Source of the DNA: Marnyiella aurantia
Lineage (GTDB): Bacteria > Bacteroidota > Bacteroidia > Flavobacteriales > Weeksellaceae
Assembly: GCF_014041915.1 (NCBI RefSeq)
Contig: NZ_CP059472.1
Location: forward strand, 1,302,001 to 1,366,000
Reading direction: 5' to 3'
Length of the DNA: 64,000 nt
The number at the start of each line of letters is the position of its first letter. Within the stretch, counting starts at the first letter, position 1. The position numbers and the translations under genes are program-made. The notes under the pieces were generated by a model that did not search any database, was not told the DNA's origin, and saw only the letters and a program-made list of their open reading frames with translations. This document shows positions 17,748-26,369 of the stretch, in pieces.

Positions 17748-18617
17748 TTAATACATTTTAACTTCCCTTTGGTAAAGGTTGTATTTCTGAAGTCCTTCCT
17801 TATCCACGATCATTTGCCCCAGGTGAGTACAGGAAAAGCGAATAAAGCCGTGCGCGATATTGAATGTACGCTCATTCACCAGAAAATAGAGCACCCTGGT
17901 AAAAGGATATGACATGTTGGCAAGATTGGTGGTTTCCGGAGCAACCGTTTTACCCTTGTATGTGATGGGTAGTATCTTCACCTGTTTGCGCAAATTTTCA
18001 GCTTCAGCGGAATACGGCCTGCTAAGTGTATTGAGACCTACAACGCCAATTTTATTGGGATAGTTCTGCAGTTCCCGAATGATATTGCTGTTCCCGCTGA
18101 TTATAGAGTACTGCAGTTCTGCCGGTTTTTTACCCAACTGCTGGGCCACAAAGTTCAGGTTACTGGCATTAGTGCCATCAAACACCAGCTGTTTCTCCGG
18201 GGACTGCATAGCGGAACTTATTTCTTCCATAGAAATGCTTTCCCTTTCAGAATCGCGGGGAACTACGAAAACTACAGCATCCGCAGCAAATTTGGCAGGT
18301 TCAAATTTAGATTCGGTCACTCTTTCATATTCTTTAATTTCCTCCTCCGAAAGTTCACGGGACATGACGGCCACTTTAGCTTTACCCTGGAGCAAATCCA
18401 TAAATCCTACATCTTCCTTTCGTGTTTCTACCTTCACCTGTGTGTTGGGATAATGAATCATATACCCGTCCGCAAGCGCTTCCGTAACGCTTCGAAAAGA
18501 TTCATCGGTCAGTATGGTTACTTCTCCCTGGTGATAGTTTTCAGGAGCAGACTCTGCCTTCTCCGTGCAGCTGAATAAAAAGACCAGCAGCGCAATAATA
18601 TAAATACTAATCTTCAT
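17748..18617 (-). CDS. PstS-like periplasmic substrate-binding lipoprotein
   Basis: 289 residues. Lipoprotein signal ending LVFLFSCTEK (Cys 17). The mature part resembles phosphate-binding PstS proteins: VTILTDESFRSVTEALADGY at the N-terminus, VAVMSRELSEEE at about residue 82, DAVVFVVP at about 113 and FDGTNASNLNFV near 150. No pstCAB permease genes are nearby, so phosphate uptake is doubtful; in Bacteroidota such genes often follow exbBD-tonB. The start overlaps the end of the small membrane gene by 11 bases, so the two are translationally coupled. Confidence 0.8.
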   Translation of the reverse strand: MKISIYIIALLVFLFSCTEKAESAPENYHQGEVTILTDESFRSVTEALADGYMIHYPNTQVKVETRKEDVGFMDLLQGKAKVAVMSRELSEEEIKEYERVTESKFEPAKFAADAVVFVVPRDSERESISMEEISSAMQSPEKQLVFDGTNASNLNFVAQQLGKKPAELQYSIISGNSNIIRELQNYPNKIGVVGLNTLSRPYSAEAENLRKQVKILPITYKGKTVAPETTNLANMSYPFTRVLYFLVNERTFNIAHGFIRFSCTHLGQMIVDKEGLQKYNLYQREVKMY

Positions 18618-18804
18618 AACGGTCCTGTCTTATTCTGTGTATGGCTCTGAAAATCCTGAATCCACCGTAAAGCACAAGCAATGCCCCCAACGCATAGGCA
18701 ATATTAGGTTCCAGCGGTATAAAAAACCAAAATTTCAAAATAACAAAAACCCCAAGAATTATATAGAATATCCCAGCGAGTATAGATAACCAGTTGAACA
18801 ACAT
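18607..18804 (-). CDS. Small two-helix membrane protein
   Basis: 65 residues with two hydrophobic helices (about residues 5-28 and 34-52, IAYALGALLVLYGGFRIF) and a basic C-terminus (RAIHRIRQDRYED). No known family recognised. Lies between tonB and the PstS-like gene, overlapping the latter. A weak promoter box is placed four bases before its ATG; otherwise it is served by read-through from tonB. Confidence 0.75.
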   Translation of the reverse strand: MLFNWLSILAGIFYIILGVFVILKFWFFIPLEPNIAYALGALLVLYGGFRIFRAIHRIRQDRYED

Positions 18805-18808
18805 AGTA

Positions 18809-18816
18809 CAAAAATA
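18809..18816 (-). promoter_or_regulatory. Candidate minus-7 box before the small membrane gene
   Basis: Minus strand TATTTTTG ends four bases before the ATG at 18804. It falls in the T tract of the tonB terminator, and no minus-33 TTG is seen, so it may be chance. Confidence 0.35.
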
Positions 18817-18825
18817 TAAAAAATA

Positions 18826-18850
18826 AAAAAGAGAGACGGTGTCTCTCTTT
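18826..18850 (-). terminator. Rho-independent terminator after tonB
   Basis: AAAGAGAGAC (minus strand 18850 to 18841) pairs with GTCTCTCTTT across a three-base loop and is followed by a T-rich tract. Confidence 0.85.
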
Positions 18851-18856
18851 ATATGA

Positions 18857-19699
18857 TTAATATTGAAAATTCATTGTGATAGGCAACCTATATTTCTGCC
18901 TAACAGCCTGTCCATTAATTTTACCAGGTGTCCACTTGTTCCTAATAGATTTGATAGTTCGAACCGCCTCGGCATTAAAGTCTCGGTTTGGACCTTTTGC
19001 CACGATATCAGTAATTGAACCATCTCTTTCTACCACAAATGTTATATCTGCCTTAATTGAACCTTCATCACCCTCCATTACACCAGTATCAAAGGAATTT
19101 GAAACTTTCTGTCTGAATGCAGACAAACCTCCTGGAAATTCAGCTGCCTGGTCAACCGTATCATATACTTCAGTAGTGCTTACTTTCGGTGCTTCAATCG
19201 TCGCAGCCTTAGTACCGGTAGACGGTGGCGGCGGTGGCGGCGTATAGGTTGGTGTTTTCACCCCCTCCTGATTCTGAAGTCCTGTAGTGGTTTCCAGCTG
19301 CTTTGAAATTGGCGGCGGTGGAGTTTCCACCTTAGGTGCCTTCTTCGGCTCCGGTACCACATTCTGGATCACCTCCTGCTTTGGCTCCTCCTTTGGAGGA
19401 GGAGGTGGTGGTGGTGGTTCTTCCTCCTTAGGCTGCTCCAGGATCACATCTTCCTGTATAATTTCAATCAGGTTCGCATCTACTTCCTTCTTAGCTTCCG
19501 CATTCATTTCCTGGATTTTCAGGATAATAAAAGGGGTAAGTGCTAAAACAAGGAACAATACAGTCCCAACTATGAATGAACGCGTAAGAACTCTGCGGTA
19601 ACTGTTCCGCAGATCATAAGCGCCATACTGCTTATTTCTGTTTTCAAATACAATCTCGTCTAAAGTCAGATCGGGACTGTAATTGTTATCATCTGCCAT
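18857..19699 (-). CDS. tonB: Energy transducer TonB
   Basis: 280 residues. A ~40-residue cytoplasmic N-terminus with the NRNKQYGAYDLR pattern of Bacteroidota TonB, one membrane helix (41-60, SFIVGTVLFLVLALTPFIIL), a Pro/Lys/Glu periplasmic spacer (PPPPPPPP with KEEPKQEV), and a C-terminal TonB domain (about 190-280, with DITFVVERDGSITDIVAKGP and RQKYRLPITMNFQY). Carries energy from ExbB/ExbD to outer-membrane SusC/TonB receptors. Last gene of the exbB-exbD-exbD-tonB unit; terminator follows. Confidence 0.95.
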   Translation of the reverse strand: MADDNNYSPDLTLDEIVFENRNKQYGAYDLRNSYRRVLTRSFIVGTVLFLVLALTPFIILKIQEMNAEAKKEVDANLIEIIQEDVILEQPKEEEPPPPPPPPKEEPKQEVIQNVVPEPKKAPKVETPPPPISKQLETTTGLQNQEGVKTPTYTPPPPPPSTGTKAATIEAPKVSTTEVYDTVDQAAEFPGGLSAFRQKVSNSFDTGVMEGDEGSIKADITFVVERDGSITDIVAKGPNRDFNAEAVRTIKSIRNKWTPGKINGQAVRQKYRLPITMNFQY

Positions 19700-19722
19700 T
19701 TCTTTTCTTTTTTATGGTTAGA

Positions 19723-20286
19723 TTAATTCGTCGGTGCAGGCGCACTTGTGCCGCCTACCTTTCTCTCATAAATAGCCTGTTCCCATGGTTTAACGTCGGT
19801 AACACCGTACATTTCACTATTGGTAATAGCCATTTCATCCAGTATATCAACAAAATTCTTATAAACCGCGTCATCAGTTGGTTTTATAATGACCGTAAAC
19901 TTGGTCTGATCTGCTGCTCTGGCTTTTGCCTGCTTAATGATATTCCTGATTCCTTCTCTGTCAAAAGAAGTTTCATTTAGTGTACCGTCGGTCAGGCTGG
20001 TATTATCCTGCTGATGCCAGAAAATCCTGTTGTCCTTGCCAATTAGCAGAGAAATTGAATTGGATAATTTGATTTCCGTATCAGGCGGTTTCTGATTTTC
20101 TTTCGGTTTAGCCGGAAGTCCCAGGTCCATTACATTCGGTTTGTTAAACGTCGTTACCAACATGAAGAATGTAATCAAAAGGAACGCCAAGTCCACCATG
20201 GGGGTAAGATCTACGTGGGGTACCTGCTTCTTGGAGCGTACCTTGCCACCTTTCCCGCTACTGTCTTTTACTTGTACTTCTGCCAT
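19723..20286 (-). CDS. exbD: ExbD-family biopolymer transport protein (second copy)
   Basis: 187 residues. Single N-terminal membrane helix with the ion-conducting Asp in HVDLTPMVDLAFLLITFFML (about residues 24-43), followed by a long periplasmic domain. Longer than the E. coli protein (141 residues), as usual in Bacteroidota. Works with ExbB to convert proton flow into motion for TonB. Lies 4 bases after the first exbD and 23 before tonB. The N-terminal stretch SGKGGKVRSKK is basic, placing the N-terminus inside. Confidence 0.93.
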   Translation of the reverse strand: MAEVQVKDSSGKGGKVRSKKQVPHVDLTPMVDLAFLLITFFMLVTTFNKPNVMDLGLPAKPKENQKPPDTEIKLSNSISLLIGKDNRIFWHQQDNTSLTDGTLNETSFDREGIRNIIKQAKARAADQTKFTVIIKPTDDAVYKNFVDILDEMAITNSEMYGVTDVKPWEQAIYERKVGGTSAPAPTN

Positions 20287-20290
20287 TTCT

Positions 20291-20896
20291 TTATTCTTGT
20301 GCTGTTTCCTGACTTGTTATTAACCAGAACTTCAAGAAATCAATATCTCTCAGTCCTTCGAACAAGGCTTTCACCTTAGGGTACTTAGTCTGCGTATCTC
20401 CTTTAATAGCCAACTTATAATCCGGGTTCACCGCTAAACTCTGCTGTACCCAATCAATAAGCTGTGCATTAGCACTATCCATTGGGATTCCGGTAGGGCT
20501 TTTGTAAGCCTTACGGTCTTCATCAGGCAGGTTCAGGAAACCTTTAAGCTGATTCATAGGGACACCAATGGCCTGTACCTGTGAAAAGGCTGCCTTCTCG
20601 GGATCCGTGAATTTCATACCATACTTCTCTCCCATATTATCCAGCAGCTGCATTCTCTCGCTGCCGTTTTCTACGGGTGTAAAATAGAACTTTCCGTCCG
20701 GCGTACTCAGGATAGTCATTAAACTGGCATCCGGAAGAAGTTTTTCAGATATAGAAGATGGCGTGGTTATCGTCTCAACATCAGGTTTTGCAAACTGAGC
20801 CGTGAGGATAAAGAACGTAAGGAGCAGAAACGATACGTCGGTCATAGCCGTCATATCTACCCTTATATTATGTCTTTTTGGTTTGACTCTCGCCAT
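20291..20896 (-). CDS. exbD: ExbD-family biopolymer transport protein (first copy)
   Basis: 201 residues. Membrane helix with VDMTAMTDVSFLLLTFFILT (about residues 13-32) containing the expected Asp, then a periplasmic domain with a longer insert than its neighbour (LPDASLMTILSTPDGKFYF region). Two different ExbD proteins are common in Bacteroidota TonB systems and may form heteromers (inference). Starts 84 bases after the exbB stop. Confidence 0.93.
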   Translation of the reverse strand: MARVKPKRHNIRVDMTAMTDVSFLLLTFFILTAQFAKPDVETITTPSSISEKLLPDASLMTILSTPDGKFYFTPVENGSERMQLLDNMGEKYGMKFTDPEKAAFSQVQAIGVPMNQLKGFLNLPDEDRKAYKSPTGIPMDSANAQLIDWVQQSLAVNPDYKLAIKGDTQTKYPKVKALFEGLRDIDFLKFWLITSQETAQE

Positions 20897-20979
20897 TATT
20901 ATTTTATTTTATTATTAAACTTCACCTAAAAGGACCATTAAACGTATTGAGTGCAATGGTCCCTCACATCTGCAATTTC

Positions 20980-21843
20980 TTAGTGAAACTCAGCAAATGA
21001 TTGCTGGATAGACATTGCGATCTCATCAATCTTAAATGTCAGTCCGTCAATTTTGGAAGTAAAATAGTTGTAGAAGATAATCGCTACTGCAGAAGTACCA
21101 ATACCTAAAGCCGTATTAATAAGTGCCTCGGAGATACCGATTGAAAGAGCAGCAGAGTCTGGTGTACCACCACCGGAACCAAGTGCGTTAAACGCCTTGA
21201 TCATCCCGATCACGGTTCCAAGAAGTGCTACAAGTGTTGCAACGGTACCCAAAGTGGAAAGAATCATCATGTTTTTCTCCAGCATCGGCATTTCCAGTGT
21301 AGTTGCTTCTTCAATTGATTTGTTAAGAGCTACCATTTTCTGCTCTTTATTCATTGTAGTATCGTGAGACAGCGCCTTGTAAGTTGTAAGACCTTCTCTT
21401 ACTACATTACCAACAGAACCTTCCTGTCTGTCGCACTCTTCAATAGCCTCGTCCACTTTGTTCTGGTTAAGCAACCTTCTTACGTTAACAACGAAGTTAT
21501 CAACATTCCCTGATCCTGAAGCTTTTCTAAGAACAAGTGCCCGCTCTATAGAGAAAACAATTACGATGATCATAAATGCGATAAGAATCGGTACGATAGG
21601 ACCTCCCATGAAGATAATACCCATAAATCCGTCCGGATGCAGTTCCTTAGTTTCTACTCCCGAAAAACCAACAGAAGGACCTGTTAGACGTGGATCGTCC
21701 TTAAAGTTACTTGGATTCCCCAGTACGAAATAATAAACCAGGTATCCAATACCAATCAGAATAGGTAATATTAAAGCAGGATTTAAACCTCCTAATTTTT
21801 TAGCAACAACTTGCTCCCCATTGTTTGAAACATTCATTTCCAT
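20980..21843 (-). CDS. exbB: MotA/TolQ/ExbB proton channel family protein
   Basis: 287 residues with four hydrophobic helices: about residues 19-38, 78-98, 190-215 (MMILSTLGTVATLVALLGTV) and 232-260 (ISEALINTALGIGTSAVAII). The last two carry the conserved Gly/Thr residues of the ExbB channel. Bacteroidota ExbB has the extra first helix. First gene of the cluster; no perfect TAnnTTTG box was found in the 259 bases upstream. Confidence 0.94.
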   Translation of the reverse strand: MEMNVSNNGEQVVAKKLGGLNPALILPILIGIGYLVYYFVLGNPSNFKDDPRLTGPSVGFSGVETKELHPDGFMGIIFMGGPIVPILIAFMIIVIVFSIERALVLRKASGSGNVDNFVVNVRRLLNQNKVDEAIEECDRQEGSVGNVVREGLTTYKALSHDTTMNKEQKMVALNKSIEEATTLEMPMLEKNMMILSTLGTVATLVALLGTVIGMIKAFNALGSGGGTPDSAALSIGISEALINTALGIGTSAVAIIFYNYFTSKIDGLTFKIDEIAMSIQQSFAEFH

Positions 21844-22102
21844 ATTAAACTAAATTATAATTGTTATTTTTTTTTAAAAATTTATGCCGTAAAATAAAAG
21901 CAAATATTATTATCACGCAAACTTTTCAGCCGTATAGCAACAGATATTAGCGTGCATTAACAATAATTAATATTGCCGATTTATCAATAAGATTCCCAAA
22001 TAATGCTTAATATAGGTGATTATCTGAAAACCATTGAAAACACATGAAAATTACAGGATAACATTGTTAAATCTGCAATATTTATCAATCTTTCATTTAA
22101 AA
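21844..22102. other. Intergenic region between leuS and exbB
   Basis: 259 bases, very AT-rich. It must hold the exbB promoter, but no exact TAnnTTTG box is seen; AATATTTG on the minus strand near 21902-21909 is one base off. No convincing ORF, hairpin terminator or repeat is visible. Confidence 0.5.
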
Positions 22103-24916
22103 TCAGACGACAATATTAACTATTTTATTCCGAACAATAATCACTTTTTTGGGCGAATTACCGCCGAGTTGCTGAATGGTTCTTTCGTCCTTCATCACCT
22201 CAGTCTCAATTTGCTCTGTATCCAAATCGGTACCAAGACTTATCTTAAACCTCATCTTGCCGTTAAAACTTACTGGATATTCAAAATTGGCCTCAGTCAG
22301 GTACTCTTCCTTCAGTTCCGGAAAGGGAATCGTCTCAATCGAATCAGTATGTCCCATTACACTCCACAACTCTTCGCAAATATGTGGTGCATACGGGGAA
22401 ATTACAACTGCCAGCGGCTCCAGGATTTTTCGCTTACAGCATTTAAGTTTCTGCAACTCATTTACAGCGATCATGAAGGATGAAACGGAAGTATTGAACG
22501 AAAAATTGTCCAGATCGTAAATTACTTTCTTTATTAAAGTATGCAATACCTTGTATTCTTCCTTAGTTGGCTCGTCCTCAGACACATCTATATCGTCGCC
22601 ATTGAAATACAGGTTGTAGAATTTCTTCAGGAAACCATAGACACCAGTCAGTCCCTGAGTATTCCACGGTTTACTCTGCTCAAGCGGACCCAAAAACATC
22701 TCGTAGAGACGCAGACAGTCGGCGCCATACTCTTCGCAGATTTCATCCGGATTCACAACGTTATATTTGGACTTGGACATTTTCTCCACTTCACGTTCGG
22801 TTATGTACTTCCCATCTTCCAGAATAAATTCAGCATCCGCAAACTCGGGACGCCACTTTCTGAATGCCTTGGTATCGAGTTCGTCTGATGTTCCTTTCAG
22901 AAGTGAAACATCAACATGTATCTTCTGTGTTTCCTGATCACCGATAATATTCCGGGAAATAAATCGGTTGGTTCCTGCTATCCTATGCACAAATGCACTC
23001 ATCCCCAGAATCATTCCCTGGTTAATCAGCTTTTTAAACGGTTCTTCATGGCTGATATAGCCTCTGTCCTTCAGGAACATATTCCAGAAACGGGCGTAAA
23101 GCAAATGTCCGGTCGCATGTTCGCTTCCTCCGATATAAAGATCTACCTGGCCCCAGTAATCTGAAATTCCCTTATCAGCAAATACATTTTCATTGGCAGG
23201 GTCCATATATCTCAGGAAATACCACGAACTGCCGGCCCATCCGGGCATAGTGGAAAGCTCCAGCGGAAATACGGTACTGTTGTCGATTAAATCTGTTGAA
23301 ACTATTTGCTGATGCACCTCGTCCCAGGCAAATGTCCTGGCATTTCCCAACGGCGGATCACCGTCCTCGGTAGGCAAATATTTCTCTACTTCCGGTAATT
23401 CCAGCGGAAGTGCAGATGCCGGCAAAGTGTAAGGCATACCGTCCTTGAAATATACAGGTACAGGTTCGCCCCAGTAACGCTGACGCGAAAAGATAGCGTC
23501 ACGCTGCCTGAAGTTAATCTTGCCATGCCCTATACCACGGTTTTCAATCTCATCAATGATCTTTATTTTGGCCAAATCGTATGTCAGGCCATTCAGAAAT
23601 TCGGAGTTGACGCATACACTGTCTTTACTGTCGTAGCTTTCAACCTGAATATCCTGATCATTTTGAATCACATTTATAATTTCGAGGCCAAACTTCACAG
23701 CAAAACGGTGATCGCGCTCGTCATGAGCCGGAACCGCCATTACCGCGCCTGTTCCGTAGCCCATCAGCACATAGTCTGAAATATAGATTGGCATTTTTTT
23801 ATCCGAGAAAGGATGCAGAGCATAACTTCCGGTGAAGGCACCACTGACATTCTTGACGTCAGTCATACGGTCACGCTCCGTCTTCTTGGAAGTTTCGTCC
23901 CTGTAAGCATTTACCTCTGCTTTCTGGGAATCCGTGGTCAGGAGATCAACAAGTGGATTTTCAGGTGCCAGTACGATGAAGGTTGCACCAAAAACAGTAT
24001 CCGGACGGGTGGTAAAAACTTCAATGGAGGTATTTGCGGATTCGGTTTCAAATCTTACAGATGCTCCCTGTGACTTACCTATCCAGTACTCCTGAGAATC
24101 CTTCAGCGGCTGTGGCCAGTCAATATTTTTCAAACCCTGCAGCAAACGCTCTGAATATGCCGTGATACGCATGCTCCACTGCATCATTTTTTTCTGGAAA
24201 ACGGGAAAGCCTCCACGCTCAGATTTACCGTCCTTTACCTCATCATTGGCGAGTACGGTTCCAAGGCCGGGACACCAGTTCACCGTGGTTTCTGCACGGA
24301 AAGCCAGACGGTAGTTCAGCAGAATTTCCTGTTTTTTTATTTCGGTAGCCGCGTTCCACTCTTCTGCGCTAAAATTCAGCTCTTCATTCTGGAAAGCGTA
24401 CAGCTTATCCGTCCCATGATTGGTCAGGTGACTGATAAGTGTGGAAACATGTTCCGCTTTATCAGTATTACGGTTGTACCAGGAGTGGAAGAGTTCAATA
24501 AAGATCCACTGTGTCCATTTGTAGTAAGATGGTTCTGATGTGCGCACCTCGCGGCTCCAGTCGAAGGAGAAACCGATGCGGCGCATCTGCTCCTCATAAC
24601 GCGTAATGTTCTGCTCTGTGGTGACCGCAGGATGCTGGCCGGTCTGAATTGCATACTGTTCTGCCGGAAGGCCAAAACTGTCATATCCAATTGGATGCAG
24701 CACATTGAAACCCTGATGCCTCTTATATCTTGCAAATATATCGGAGGCAATATAACCAAGTGGATGCCCAACATGAAGCCCCGCACCTGACGGATAGGGA
24801 AACATATCCAGTGCGTAAAACTTAGGCCTGTTAAGGTCTTCCGACGTTTTATAGGTTTGATTATCCTGCCAGTATTTCTGCCATTTACGGTCGATCTGCT
24901 GATGATTGTAAAACAT
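22103..24916 (-). CDS. leuS: Leucyl-tRNA synthetase
   Basis: 937 residues, class I synthetase that charges tRNA-Leu. HIGH motif as HVGH (48-51, in PYPSGAGLHVGHPLGY), editing (CP1) domain in the middle with TTRPDTVFGATFIVLAPE, and KMSKSKYN before the anticodon-binding region. Longer than the ~860 residues of E. coli because of insertions, usual in Bacteroidota. Start MFYNHQQIDRKWQKYW fits other LeuRS N-termini. Single gene with its own promoter. Confidence 0.97.
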   Translation of the reverse strand: MFYNHQQIDRKWQKYWQDNQTYKTSEDLNRPKFYALDMFPYPSGAGLHVGHPLGYIASDIFARYKRHQGFNVLHPIGYDSFGLPAEQYAIQTGQHPAVTTEQNITRYEEQMRRIGFSFDWSREVRTSEPSYYKWTQWIFIELFHSWYNRNTDKAEHVSTLISHLTNHGTDKLYAFQNEELNFSAEEWNAATEIKKQEILLNYRLAFRAETTVNWCPGLGTVLANDEVKDGKSERGGFPVFQKKMMQWSMRITAYSERLLQGLKNIDWPQPLKDSQEYWIGKSQGASVRFETESANTSIEVFTTRPDTVFGATFIVLAPENPLVDLLTTDSQKAEVNAYRDETSKKTERDRMTDVKNVSGAFTGSYALHPFSDKKMPIYISDYVLMGYGTGAVMAVPAHDERDHRFAVKFGLEIINVIQNDQDIQVESYDSKDSVCVNSEFLNGLTYDLAKIKIIDEIENRGIGHGKINFRQRDAIFSRQRYWGEPVPVYFKDGMPYTLPASALPLELPEVEKYLPTEDGDPPLGNARTFAWDEVHQQIVSTDLIDNSTVFPLELSTMPGWAGSSWYFLRYMDPANENVFADKGISDYWGQVDLYIGGSEHATGHLLYARFWNMFLKDRGYISHEEPFKKLINQGMILGMSAFVHRIAGTNRFISRNIIGDQETQKIHVDVSLLKGTSDELDTKAFRKWRPEFADAEFILEDGKYITEREVEKMSKSKYNVVNPDEICEEYGADCLRLYEMFLGPLEQSKPWNTQGLTGVYGFLKKFYNLYFNGDDIDVSEDEPTKEEYKVLHTLIKKVIYDLDNFSFNTSVSSFMIAVNELQKLKCCKRKILEPLAVVISPYAPHICEELWSVMGHTDSIETIPFPELKEEYLTEANFEYPVSFNGKMRFKISLGTDLDTEQIETEVMKDERTIQQLGGNSPKKVIIVRNKIVNIVV

Positions 24917-24940
24917 TATTCCTTATTATCAATGAGTTTG

Positions 24941-24948
24941 CAAATTTA
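24941..24948 (-). promoter_or_regulatory. Promoter minus-7 box of leuS
   Basis: Minus strand TAAATTTG, 24 bases before the leuS ATG (24916). Confidence 0.7.
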
Positions 24949-25033
24949 AGGCATTGCAGCCAAACAACACCATAGAAGAGCGGAAAGGTGGACACGCACC
25001 TTCTAAACGCAATCACAGGATACTGATACTGCA

Positions 25034-25059
25034 TAAAAAAACCCTTCGGATGGGAAGGG
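25034..25059 (-). terminator. Rho-independent terminator of the lipocalin-like gene
   Basis: CCCTTC (25042-25047) pairs with GAAGGG (25054-25059); on the minus strand a run of seven T's follows. Confidence 0.85.
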
Positions 25060-25082
25060 CAGTAATTTCAGTTGGTTTGATA

Positions 25083-25535
25083 TTAGTTTACACGTACCAT
25101 AGTATATACCTGCGACTCGTACGTATCAGCGTTCAGGTCTATTTCCTCAATCTTAAGATTCATTGTTGTATCCGTGACATCTGAGATCTTTCCTGTATCC
25201 TGTCCTGTAAGGTAATTGATTACGATTTCTCCGGTCTTAGGATTGTACTGATAGTTAATGGTGCTTTGGAAAGCAATATGACAGGTGGTAAAAGTATCGT
25301 CCTGGGTAACTACACTACCGGTATTGTTTTCATTGAAAGTCCATCTGGACAGTTGCTGGCAGTCTGTATAATAAAAGGATTCTGAATTGGAGCCATTATT
25401 GTCCACTTTCGTTTCCACCATCTTTACAGGCTTCCATACACCAACAATATTGGACTTTACTACTTCATCATCATCGCAGCTCAGCAGGAAACTAAAAGCG
25501 AAAAGGGCTGCACAAAACAAGAGTATTTTTTTCAT
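25083..25535 (-). CDS. Lipocalin-like lipoprotein, probably surface exposed
   Basis: 150 residues. Signal peptide MKKILLFCAALFAFSFLLSC with modified Cys 20, directly followed by DDDE, which fits the acidic export signal that sends Bacteroidota lipoproteins to the cell surface (family knowledge). The mature part has the GVWKPVKMVET opening and YNPKTGEIVINY strands of lipocalin-like domains (about residues 31-150). Ligand unknown. Single gene with its own terminator; the family call is by pattern only. Confidence 0.72.
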   Translation of the reverse strand: MKKILLFCAALFAFSFLLSCDDDEVVKSNIVGVWKPVKMVETKVDNNGSNSESFYYTDCQQLSRWTFNENNTGSVVTQDDTFTTCHIAFQSTINYQYNPKTGEIVINYLTGQDTGKISDVTDTTMNLKIEEIDLNADTYESQVYTMVRVN

Positions 25536-25615
25536 GAAATTATTTTAAGGGTTAAAAGTAATAAATATTTTAAAGATTGAAATGTTTTTGTTTACGTTGA
25601 CGGCCGTAAAGATAT

Positions 25616-25623
25616 TATTTTTG
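25616..25623 (+). promoter_or_regulatory. Promoter minus-7 box with a long leader
   Basis: TATTTTTG, perfect TAnnTTTG; the next gene starts only at 25758, giving a leader of about 130 bases. Confidence 0.6.
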
Positions 25624-25662
25624 CACGAAATTCATTTACAGCTGCATAAATTCGCAAGGATA

Positions 25663-25679
25663 AGGACCGAGGGTCTTTT
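25663..25679 (+). other. Small hairpin with T run in the 25758 gene leader
   Basis: AGGACC (25663-25668), loop GAG, GGTCTT (25672-25677) and then TTTTA-type sequence. A larger inverted repeat, ATTCGCA (25650-25656) and TGCGAAT (25720-25726), encloses it. Could be an attenuator or a leader structure. Confidence 0.35.
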
Positions 25680-25757
25680 AACAGATACCTTAAGAAATTC
25701 AGTTTCGGCAAAGGGTTTCTGCGAATGAATACATGGAATTTTCCCAAATCTTTTATT

Positions 25758-26369
25758 ATGGAGTACTCAAAAGAATTTAAGCAGGCACTAAGCGCCTTTA
25801 CCTCTGCAGAAAAAGACAAGTTAATTTTCAGGTTGCTCAGGAAAGACAAAATACTGTCGCAAAAACTTTATTTTGAACTTATTGACCCCGAGAATACTGA
25901 TGACAAACGGGAACAAATGGAAACCTACATCAGACAAACCGTTACTGCAGCGGGAAAGAACAACCGCAATCCGAAGTTATTTTTGCAACTGATACGTAAG
26001 GTAAGTGCCAAAATTACAGAGCATGTAAAAATAACAACGGATAAATTTGGCGAAGTTTCCCTGAATCTCATGTTGATTGCTGAAGTACTGAAACATCCCC
26101 TGCGGCATGGAGATTCTTATAAGCTTGATATTTACCTGCTGAATAAAGTTCTCAGGATGCTGACGTTAACAGTTAAGCTGGATCCCGATTATTATATTGA
26201 CCTTATTGAGCTATACAAGCTAATTAAAAGTCAAATTACCGGCAGTCATCAACTAAAATCAATCAGCATACATATTGGTCTGAAGCAGGAATGGCTGGAT
26301 CCGGATAACGTACCGGAAAACATCGCAGACATTTACAGGGATATTAAAAGTCGCGGATTGCTACGCTAG
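25758..26369 (+). CDS. Conserved protein of unknown function
   Basis: 203 residues, start MEYSKEFKQALSAFT at 25758 (an upstream in-frame ATG at 25725 would lie in the structured leader). Mostly alpha-helical, charged and cytoplasmic. No catalytic motif recognised; blocks such as FRLLRKDKILSQKLYFELI and IYRDIKSRGLLR stand out. Converges with waaA, and the last 9 bases overlap its 3' end on the other strand. I do not recognise the family. Confidence 0.75.
   Translation: MEYSKEFKQALSAFTSAEKDKLIFRLLRKDKILSQKLYFELIDPENTDDKREQMETYIRQTVTAAGKNNRNPKLFLQLIRKVSAKITEHVKITTDKFGEVSLNLMLIAEVLKHPLRHGDSYKLDIYLLNKVLRMLTLTVKLDPDYYIDLIELYKLIKSQITGSHQLKSISIHIGLKQEWLDPDNVPENIADIYRDIKSRGLLR

Noticed and set aside
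17748-18617. True phosphate transporter PstS
   Set aside because: No pstC, pstA, pstB or phoU nearby; kept only as PstS-like.
21902-21909. exbB promoter box AATATTTG on the minus strand
   Set aside because: First base deviates and no minus-33 box at a fitting distance; not annotated as a promoter.
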